DNA of 5,012 nucleotides from NCBI GenBank assembly GCA_937943665.1, contig CALEAR010000375.1:1-5012 (forward strand). The letters run 5' to 3'. Within the stretch, counting starts at the first letter, position 1, and every line of letters begins with the position of its first letter. Under the pieces are notes generated by a model. The model was not told the DNA's origin. It saw nothing but the letters and a program-made list of their open reading frames with translations, and did not search any database. This DNA is from an uncultured Alcanivoracaceae bacterium. Lineage in GTDB: Bacteria; Pseudomonadota; Gammaproteobacteria; Pseudomonadales; Alcanivoracaceae. Below, piece after piece: positions 1 to 4,826 of this stretch. The translations under genes were made by a program, and so were the position numbers.

Positions 1-1058
1 GGCACTTCAAAATAACGTTTAGCCCCCGTATCGCGCTCCACAAACATGTAATAAGGCACCATGCCAAGCTTCACTTGAGTGCGCCACATGCGTTCCCACA
101 CTGCTGGGTCATCATTAATGTGCTGCACCAAGGGCGCCTGACAACGAATAATGGCACCGGTGGCGCGAATACGACGAATGGCCTCGCGCACAATGGGGGT
201 TTCCATTTCTTGCCAGTGGTTAAAGTGCGCCATAAAGGCAAGGTGTTTACCGCCCTTCACAAGCTTTTCAAACAGGGCTAATAGCTCATCTGCGTCATCA
301 TCGGTAACAAAACGCTGTGGCCAGAAGGTGAGCGATTTAGTACCAATACGGATGGTTTGTAAGTGTTCAAGTTCGGGGTTAAGCAAAGGCTCAAGATAGT
401 TCACCACATGGCGGGTTTTCATCACCATTGGATCGCCACCGGTGAGCAATAAATCCGTTACTTCCTTGTGCTCAGCCAAGTAAGCATGAAGGAGATCCGC
501 TTCATTAGAGGCAAAGCGTAGATCTTTATCCCCCACAAACTGTGCCCAACGGAAACAGAAGGTGCAATAGCTATGGCATACCTGACCTTGGCTAGGGAAA
601 AACAAAACCGTTTCACGGTACTTGTGCTGCATGCCCTCTAGGGGTTGGCCATTTAGCATGGGCACGTTCATTTCTTGCTGCCCCGCGGGATGCGGGTTTA
701 GCCCAGCTTGAATTTCTTTCGCCAGAGCGCTGATTTGTTGACGATCCGCGCCGGATTTCAGCAAATCAGCCATGCGATCGAAATCCTTCGGATCCAACAT
801 GCCCCGCTGTGGAAAGGTGAGTTGGAAGACGGGATCATTGGGAATATTATCCCAATCAATGAGCTCATTGATCACATAATCATTCACGCGGAAAGGCAAC
901 ACATTAGAGACCACTTCCATTTCGAAGCGTTGCTCCGGCGTGAGTTTTTGTAGGGGTTTAATTTTATCCAAGTGGCGATGGGTATACACCTGAAACCGTG
1001 TGGTTTCTGAAAAAGGCGCACCCGTATTGTCCACCGGAATCACATTCGCTGAAGACAT
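1..1058 (-). CDS. KamA-family radical SAM protein (lysine 2,3-aminomutase-like), C-terminus beyond the window
   Basis: The reading frame is open from ATG 1058 to the left edge (352 codons seen; I translated it by hand). Radical SAM core: the [4Fe-4S] ligands are Cys161, Cys165 and Cys168 in CHSYCTFCFRW, the CxxxCxxC pattern. They are followed by a LLTGGDP SAM-binding stretch (about 204-210), RIGTKSLTFWPQR (about 237-249) and HFNHWQE (about 278-284). All three line up with lysine 2,3-aminomutase blocks (SGGD, RIGSR...PQR, HVNHPNE). About 150 residues precede the Cys cluster, including IPNDPVFQLTFPQ near 72-84, which resembles the NDPNDP region of KamA. The family interconverts alpha- and beta-amino acids using SAM, an iron-sulphur cluster and PLP. 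The PLP lysine lies C-terminal and is outside the window, so mutase activity cannot be confirmed. AAGAGG sits 7 nt before the ATG. Substrate is unassigned: the residue aligned with KamA Asp293 is not Asp. Cytosolic; no signal peptide. Confidence 0.92.
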   Translation of the reverse strand, partial: MSSANVIPVDNTGAPFSETTRFQVYTHRHLDKIKPLQKLTPEQRFEMEVVSNVLPFRVNDYVINELIDWDNIPNDPVFQLTFPQRGMLDPKDFDRMADLLKSGADRQQISALAKEIQAGLNPHPAGQQEMNVPMLNGQPLEGMQHKYRETVLFFPSQGQVCHSYCTFCFRWAQFVGDKDLRFASNEADLLHAYLAEHKEVTDLLLTGGDPMVMKTRHVVNYLEPLLNPELEHLQTIRIGTKSLTFWPQRFVTDDDADELLALFEKLVKGGKHLAFMAHFNHWQEMETPIVREAIRRIRATGAIIRCQAPLVQHINDDPAVWERMWRTQVKLGMVPYYMFVERDTGAKRYFEV

Positions 1059-1065
1059 AAAAATA

Positions 1066-1071
1066 CCTCTT
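1066..1071 (-). promoter_or_regulatory. Ribosome binding site of the KamA-like gene
   Basis: AAGAGG on the minus strand with a 7-nt spacer to ATG 1058. It supports that start over any internal Met; the next in-frame Met is far into conserved sequence. Confidence 0.75.
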
Positions 1072-1082
1072 CTCTATTAACG

Positions 1083-1117
1083 CTAAACAGCGCTGACAAA
1101 CAAATAATGCTGTTTAG
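1083..1117 (-). repeat. Perfect 9-bp inverted repeat in the KamA-like leader (proximal dyad)
   Basis: The arms are CTAAACAGC (1083-1091) and GCTGTTTAG (1109-1117), separated by 17 bp. In the minus-strand transcript this would be a stem-loop ending about 24 nt before the start codon, just upstream of the ribosome binding site. At DNA level it could equally be a spaced operator for a dimeric regulator. No U-tract follows, so it does not look like an intrinsic terminator. Confidence 0.6.
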
Positions 1118-1121
1118 TTAC

Positions 1122-1143
1122 AGTTGCTAGGCAGCTAGCAACT
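1122..1143 (-). repeat. Perfect 9-bp hairpin with a 4-nt loop in the KamA-like leader (distal dyad)
   Basis: The arms are AGTTGCTAG (1122-1130) and CTAGCAACT (1135-1143) around a GCAG loop. It is separated by only 4 bp from the proximal dyad at 1083-1117. Without a following T-run on either strand it is not a canonical terminator. It may be a leader structure, an operator, or a factor-dependent 3' end for the upstream AraC-family gene. Confidence 0.6.
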
Positions 1144-1181
1144 CATGACACAGCCCACATAAGTACCAAGGGCTGAAAGTG

Positions 1182-1193
1182 AAATGCGCATTT
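1182..1193. repeat. Perfect 12-bp palindrome AAATGCGCATTT
   Basis: A self-complementary 12-mer in the non-coding gap upstream of the KamA-like gene. By length alone it would be expected by chance about once per 4 kb. It could be an operator half or full site, but no regulator can be assigned. Confidence 0.35.
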
Positions 1194-1247
1194 TCTGCGT
1201 CTTTTGTTATGCCGTTATCCATAACAGCCTGCTTTGTAAGGCCGAGT

Positions 1248-1276
1248 AGTGTAACAGAGTTAAACCCTATTGGCAC
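1248..1276 (-). promoter_or_regulatory. Tentative sigma70-like promoter for the KamA-like gene
   Basis: On the minus strand, GTGCCA (1276-1271, 4/6 to TTGACA) is followed after exactly 17 bp by TACACT (1253-1248, 4/6 to TATAAT). Transcription would start near 1241, giving a leader of about 180 nt that contains the palindrome, the possible short ORF and both dyads. The match is weak and the call rests on spacing and position. The rest of the 1059-1304 gap shows no better promoter. Confidence 0.25.
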
Positions 1277-1304
1277 AAACCCCATCAAAGACTTACAAAA
1301 CGCC

Positions 1305-2318
1305 TCACTGTTTAGGGGAGTTCCCTTGGGCTTCGCGCCATTGTCCTGGGGTGAACCCTGTCCATCGTTTAAAGGCATGCACAAAGCTTGCAGGTTCCTG
1401 ATAGCCCACTGCCTCCGCCACTTGCTTTACACTTTTTGAAGAAGATTCCAGAAGATGCTTTGCGTGGTCTTCACGCACGGTTTCCAGCAATTCTCTGAAG
1501 TTGGTATTTTCAGCCCTTAAATGCCGCCGTAACGTTCGGCTAGAGACAAATAAACGTTGTGCCACCTCTTCCATGGTAGTAGCTAAACTGGGGGCGGTTT
1601 CTAACACATGGCGCACCCTTTCGGCCCAGCGTTGCTGTTGTTGAAGCTGCGCCAATAAGGCTTGGCACTCTTTGGTGCACAGCTGGTGGGTGGCCGCATC
1701 CGCTTGGGGTAATGGCTGATAAAACACCTTTAATGGAATCTCCGCCATATTTTGGGCTTGCGCTCCCTGCGGTGCCACACCAAAATGCGCCTTCGCCCAA
1801 GCAAAGGCTGCGCTTTCCCCATGGGTGAAGTACACGCGCTCGCAGCGTTGGGGCTTACCCGTTACTTCTTTCACTAGGCTCATCAGGGCGCTCATATCTC
1901 TTTCTATCACAAAGCTCCGCACCTCTTGGGGCACTTTATGGGCACTAAAGTGCACCTGCACTCGCTCTGGGGTAAATCTCAGCTCAAACTGAGAAAAGGC
2001 ATAACTTAAGCCAATAAAACGCAACCCAAAGAGGGCCGCCTTTTGCAAGGTGGCACTGCTACTTAGCCCAAAGCCAAACACACCATAATTGGCCAAGCGA
2101 TAGCGCTGCCCGAGCCGGAGCCCAAGGCCCACAGGCTCAGGCACATGGCGGATCACATTCTGTATGAGCTGCAACTCCTGCCGAGCCAATATGCGGCTAT
2201 GGGGGTTACCCAAGGTGGCCATGGAAATACCGGTATTGGCTAGCACAGCTGGGCGCTCACAATACCTCTTTGATGATCTAGTTCGCTCACTGACCTTATT
2301 GCCTTGTCCGAAATTCAC
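1305..2318 (-). CDS. AraC-family transcriptional regulator, VirS/OruR-like (PF12625-type sensor plus C-terminal HTH)
   Basis: Residues about 25-215 resemble the arabinose-binding-like domain of VirS/OruR regulators: GLGLRLGQRYRL...YGVFGF near 64-83, then a FVIERDMSA helix near 136-144 and IPLKVFYQPLPQAD near 194-207. The C-terminal AraC DNA-binding domain has HTH1 at about 249-268 (EEVAQRLFVSSRTLRRHL) and HTH2 at about 296-320 (SVKQVAEAVGYQEPASF followed by VHAFKRWTGFTP), a clear family signature. Length of 337 aa is typical. It is divergent from the monooxygenase-hydrolase operon, which it probably activates, perhaps in response to a pathway substrate (inference from context). The start is uncertain. 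GTG 2318 is the longest option and has only a weak GGA upstream; GTG 2243 would give 312 aa. The first helix usual in this family is poorly conserved here. The gene ends 246 bp before the KamA-like start, with no obvious terminator. Confidence 0.9.
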   Translation of the reverse strand: MNFGQGNKVSERTRSSKRYCERPAVLANTGISMATLGNPHSRILARQELQLIQNVIRHVPEPVGLGLRLGQRYRLANYGVFGFGLSSSATLQKAALFGLRFIGLSYAFSQFELRFTPERVQVHFSAHKVPQEVRSFVIERDMSALMSLVKEVTGKPQRCERVYFTHGESAAFAWAKAHFGVAPQGAQAQNMAEIPLKVFYQPLPQADAATHQLCTKECQALLAQLQQQQRWAERVRHVLETAPSLATTMEEVAQRLFVSSRTLRRHLRAENTNFRELLETVREDHAKHLLESSSKSVKQVAEAVGYQEPASFVHAFKRWTGFTPGQWREAQGNSPKQ

Positions 2319-2335
2319 AATTATTTGTCCGTTAT
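2304..2335 (+). promoter_or_regulatory. Candidate AraC-family operator: direct repeats at 21-bp spacing
   Basis: TTGTCCG occurs at 2304-2310 and again at 2325-2331, exactly 21 bp apart. An AT dinucleotide two bases after each copy is also shared (TTGTCCGnnAT, 9 fixed positions). Direct half-sites two helical turns apart are the usual binding arrangement of AraC-type dimers (for example araI1-I2). The promoter-proximal copy lies about 10-15 bp upstream of where the -35 of the monooxygenase promoter would be. The sites also overlap the 5' end of the longest regulator frame, so autoregulation is possible. Confidence 0.5.
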
Positions 2336-2340
2336 CAAAC

Positions 2341-2369
2341 TAACGCATCTGCACGGCCTTGGCTATGAT
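2341..2369 (+). promoter_or_regulatory. Probable promoter of the monooxygenase-hydrolase operon
   Basis: The -10 candidate TATGAT (2364-2369) matches TATAAT at five of six positions. At 17-bp spacing the -35 position reads TAACGC, a poor match, as expected for an activator-dependent promoter. The 21-bp direct repeats end just upstream. Predicted transcription start is near 2376, leaving a leader of about 24 nt before ATG 2400. This also argues against translation from the upstream in-frame TTG 2304. Confidence 0.45.
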
Positions 2370-2399
2370 GATTCTCCCCATTATTGGTTTGAGAGACTT

Positions 2400-3863
2400 A
2401 TGGCAACCTTTCACGAATTCATCATTATTGGTAGTGGTTTTGGCGGTATTGGCATGGCCATACAACTACAAAAAGCCGGCCACCGCGATATTAAAATCTT
2501 AGAAAAAGCCCATGGCCTTGGCGGTTGCTGGCGAGATAACACCTATCCCGGTGCAGCCTGTGATGTGCCTTCGCACCTGTACTCCTACTCCTTTGAAAAG
2601 AATTACCCTTGGTCGCGTCGGTTTGCGCCACAAAAAGATATTCTGGCTTACCAACAACAGGTGGCCGCCAAGTATGGCGTGGATAAACTTTGCCAATTCA
2701 ACACAGAAGTGGCCTCTTGTCACTACGATGAAAAGCGTGCCCTTTGGCAAATCCATACCAGCGATGGCCACCTGTTCGAATGCCGTTATGTAGTGGCCGC
2801 CACAGGTCAGCTCAGTGTGCCTTCGATTCCTCCATTAAAGGGGTTAGATACCTTCGAAGGCTTAAGCTTCCACTCCGCACGCTGGCCCAAGAAATTTGAT
2901 CTCAGCGGCAAAAAAGTGGCAGTGGTGGGCACCGGTGCAAGTGCTATTCAATTTGTGCCTGAAGTGGCTAAGACAGCGGCACAAGTGGTGCTCTTCCAGC
3001 GCTCTGCGCCCTATGTGCTGCCTAAGCCAGACCGTAAGTACTCTAAGGCTGAAACCGCTTTGCTCTCCCGTTTACCGGTGCTACGGGCCCTTGAACGTTT
3101 AGGCTTATACAGTGCCTACGAAACGCGTGTACTTGGCTTTGGTGCCTTGCACAAACACACTATGAAATTGTTTGAAGCTCGATTCCGCCGCTTCTTACGC
3201 CAGCAGGTGAAAGATGAAGCCCTGCGTGAAAAGCTCACCCCTGATTACCCCATGGGCTGTAAGCGTATTTTACTGTCTAATAACTATTATCCTGCCTTAG
3301 TGAAGCCCCACGTTACCGTGGAAACCCATGGTATTGATACCGTTACCCCCAAGGGCATTAAAACGAGCAACGGTGTGGAGTACCAAGCGGATGTTATTAT
3401 TTTTGGCACTGGCTTTAAGGCGGCGGATTTCCTTAGCCCCATTGAAGTCACAGGGCGTGCAGGCAAAAGCCTACAAGAAGCCTGGCGCGAAGGTGCTGAA
3501 GCTTATAAAGGCGTTTCAGTGGCGGGCTTTCCCAACCTCTTTATTTTATACGGCCCCAACACCAACCTCGGGCACAACTCCATTATTTATATGCTAGAAA
3601 GCCAATTTGATTATGTGCTGCGCTGCGTAAAAGCGGTGAAAGAGCGCAAGGCTTTAGCCATTGATGTTAAAGAAAGCCCCATGCGTGCCTATAACCAAGA
3701 AATCCAGCAACAAATCCAAGGCACTGTGTGGCAAGCGGGTTGCACCAGTTGGTACCAAAACGCCTCCGGCAAAAACACTAACAACTGGCCCACTTTCACC
3801 TTTAAATACCGTGCCCTCACCCAACGTGTTAACCCAGAGGACTACCACTTTGAAACAGCATAA
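2400..3863 (+). CDS. Flavin-containing monooxygenase of Baeyer-Villiger type (MymA-like)
   Basis: 487 aa from ATG 2400. It would use FAD and NADPH with O2 to oxygenate a substrate, typically a ketone to an ester or lactone. FAD-binding Rossmann motif GSGFGG at residues 11-16; the class-typical GGCWRDNTYPGAACDVPSH at 41-59; the Baeyer-Villiger fingerprint FxGxxxHxxxWP complete at 152-163 (Phe152, Gly154, His158, Trp162, Pro163); NADPH-binding GTGASA at 177-182 with Arg201 after the second strand; FGTGF at 335-339; C-terminal NLGHNSIIYMLESQ at 389-402 and CTSWYQNASGKNTNNWP at 448-464. Length fits the family (about 480-520). The frame stays open upstream to TTG 2304, but conservation begins at the ATG, a weak GAGAG lies 4 nt before it, and the predicted promoter lies between the two. 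It is co-transcribed with the overlapping hydrolase and divergent from an AraC regulator. Substrate not determinable here; a long-chain alkane (AlmA-like) role is a less favoured alternative. Confidence 0.93.
   Translation: MATFHEFIIIGSGFGGIGMAIQLQKAGHRDIKILEKAHGLGGCWRDNTYPGAACDVPSHLYSYSFEKNYPWSRRFAPQKDILAYQQQVAAKYGVDKLCQFNTEVASCHYDEKRALWQIHTSDGHLFECRYVVAATGQLSVPSIPPLKGLDTFEGLSFHSARWPKKFDLSGKKVAVVGTGASAIQFVPEVAKTAAQVVLFQRSAPYVLPKPDRKYSKAETALLSRLPVLRALERLGLYSAYETRVLGFGALHKHTMKLFEARFRRFLRQQVKDEALREKLTPDYPMGCKRILLSNNYYPALVKPHVTVETHGIDTVTPKGIKTSNGVEYQADVIIFGTGFKAADFLSPIEVTGRAGKSLQEAWREGAEAYKGVSVAGFPNLFILYGPNTNLGHNSIIYMLESQFDYVLRCVKAVKERKALAIDVKESPMRAYNQEIQQQIQGTVWQAGCTSWYQNASGKNTNNWPTFTFKYRALTQRVNPEDYHFETA
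3836..3841 (+). promoter_or_regulatory. Ribosome binding site that fixes the hydrolase start at TTG 3850
   Basis: AGAGGA lies inside the end of the monooxygenase gene, 8 nt before TTG 3850. No other in-frame ATG, GTG or TTG nearby has a comparable site. The arrangement points to translational coupling across the 14-bp gene overlap. Confidence 0.6.
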
Positions 3864-4752
3864 AGCCACTTCCTCTGCCTTACTGCGTGGCGTGTTATCA
3901 GGGGCTTTACGGCTCGCGGTAAAACCCCTGTTCGCACCACACATTAGCCCAGGTCTGCGGCGCCGCGGCTTAGAGTTGGCCTCCTTAAGTACCTTAAACG
4001 CCCGTGGCATCAAGCCCACCAAGGCTGAACTCAATGGAGTGCCTGCCTTACGTTATGGTGATTCTGAACAAGCCACAACAGTGCTTTATCTTCATGGGGG
4101 TGCGTACACTGCAGGCTCCCCTAACACCCATGCTTCCCTCACCAGCCACTTAGCTCAAGCCAGTAAAAGCACAGTGTGGGTGCCTGATTATCGCCTCGCA
4201 CCGGAGCACCCCTTTCCTGCGGCGCTAGAGGATGCTCTTGCTTGTTATCAAGCCCTACTGAGCCAAGGAGTATCCCCTGAACAACTCACAGTGGCAGGGG
4301 ATTCCGCTGGCGGCGGCTTAACCTTAAGCCTAATGCTGCGCCTAAAAGCTGAAAAACTTCCCTTACCTAAGGGCATAGTGTTGCTTTCTCCATGGGCGGA
4401 TTTAACCCATCCTCACCAAGCCGCACCGAACCAACCCAAGGACGCCATGCTCACTTGGGAAGGTTTAACTGCCGCAGCTAAAGGCTACGCCGGCCAAATG
4501 CCCCTTAGCCATAGCGGCATATCGCCCGCCTTAGGGGATTTAACAGGGTTACCTCCTGCCCTTCTGATAGTGGGCACAGAGGAAATACTGCTTGCAGATG
4601 TAAGAGCGCTAGCAGAGAAGCTACAACAAGCACAAGTGGCCACTGAAACTTGGCTCTATGAGCACATGTGGCATGTGTTTCCCTTACATGCACGTATGCT
4701 GAAAGAAGCAGATCACGCTATTCACACCATGGCGCGCTTTATTCTTAATTAA
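3850..4752 (+). CDS. Alpha/beta hydrolase, HSL / family IV esterase (LipR-like)
   Basis: 300 aa from TTG 3850, a normal length for the hormone-sensitive-lipase esterase family. Oxyanion-hole motif LHGGAY at residues 81-86; DYRLAPEHPFPAALED at 113-128, typical of the family; nucleophile elbow GDSAG at 150-154 with Ser152; the acid region GTEEILLAD at 242-250, where Glu244 or Glu245 appears to stand in for the more usual Asp of DPLxD; the catalytic His is probably His275 in MWHVF. It hydrolyses carboxylic esters of short to medium acyl chains. A longer reading from TTG 3661 would overlap 200 bp of the monooxygenase and add a non-conserved, low-complexity tail, so it is rejected. The gene overlaps the monooxygenase stop by 14 bp. 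Together they suggest oxidation of a ketone to an ester and then cleavage to alcohol plus acid (inference). No signal peptide is evident, so it is probably cytosolic. No clear terminator follows. Confidence 0.92.
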   Translation: MKQHKATSSALLRGVLSGALRLAVKPLFAPHISPGLRRRGLELASLSTLNARGIKPTKAELNGVPALRYGDSEQATTVLYLHGGAYTAGSPNTHASLTSHLAQASKSTVWVPDYRLAPEHPFPAALEDALACYQALLSQGVSPEQLTVAGDSAGGGLTLSLMLRLKAEKLPLPKGIVLLSPWADLTHPHQAAPNQPKDAMLTWEGLTAAAKGYAGQMPLSHSGISPALGDLTGLPPALLIVGTEEILLADVRALAEKLQQAQVATETWLYEHMWHVFPLHARMLKEADHAIHTMARFILN

Positions 4753-4767
4753 CCCTGCTTGCCCTGG

Positions 4768-4796
4768 CTGATAACTTCTTGTTTCCCCACTAGAAT
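4768..4796 (+). promoter_or_regulatory. Sigma70-like promoter for the asparaginase gene
   Basis: CTGATA (4768-4773, 4/6 to TTGACA) and TAGAAT (4791-4796, 5/6 to TATAAT) are separated by exactly 17 bp. Transcription would start near 4803, leaving a leader of about 24 nt. It implies that the asparaginase gene can be expressed independently of the upstream operon. Confidence 0.5.
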
Positions 4797-4815
4797 GTGG
4801 AAAAGCTTAACAATG

Positions 4816-4821
4816 AAGGAG
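4816..4821 (+). promoter_or_regulatory. Strong ribosome binding site of the asparaginase gene
   Basis: AAGGAG with a 5-nt spacer to ATG 4827, close to the consensus Shine-Dalgarno arrangement. It is the strongest such site in the window. Confidence 0.8.
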
Positions 4822-4826
4822 TTTCC

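Noticed and set aside
75..953. Open frames on the plus strand at 75-281, 151-399 and 708-953
   Set aside because: They lie antisense to the KamA-like gene, whose Cys cluster and conserved blocks prove the minus strand is coding. They have no recognisable motifs.
1206..1225. GTTAT / GTTATCCATAAC cluster
   Set aside because: The 5-bp arms are too short, and the 2-nt loop cannot form a hairpin.
1233..1299. 8-bp inverted repeat TTTGTAAG / CTTACAAA with a 51-bp spacer
   Set aside because: About 0.5 such pairs are expected by chance in a gap of this size, and the spacer is long.
1179..1439. 86-codon plus-strand frame over the end of the AraC gene
   Set aside because: Half of it is antisense to the conserved AraC HTH; there is no ribosome binding site and no family resemblance.
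1540..1800. Minus-strand 86-codon frame inside the regulator
   Set aside because: Out-of-frame shadow of the regulator; the composition is not protein-like.
2304..2399. 32-residue N-terminal extension of the monooxygenase from TTG 2304
   Set aside because: No conservation, no Shine-Dalgarno, and it spans the predicted operator and promoter. ATG 2400 starts directly at the FAD-binding strand.
3661..3849. 63-residue N-terminal extension of the hydrolase
   Set aside because: It lies wholly inside the conserved monooxygenase C-terminus in another frame, and it is rich in Thr, Pro and Lys without motifs. TTG 3850 has a proper ribosome binding site.
3654..4034. 126-codon minus-strand frame
   Set aside because: Antisense to the monooxygenase end and hydrolase start; no motifs. 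It is explained as a shadow of two coding genes.
4753..4826. Intrinsic terminator after the hydrolase
   Set aside because: No GC-rich stem followed by a T-run could be found; only the asparaginase promoter and ribosome binding site are supported here.
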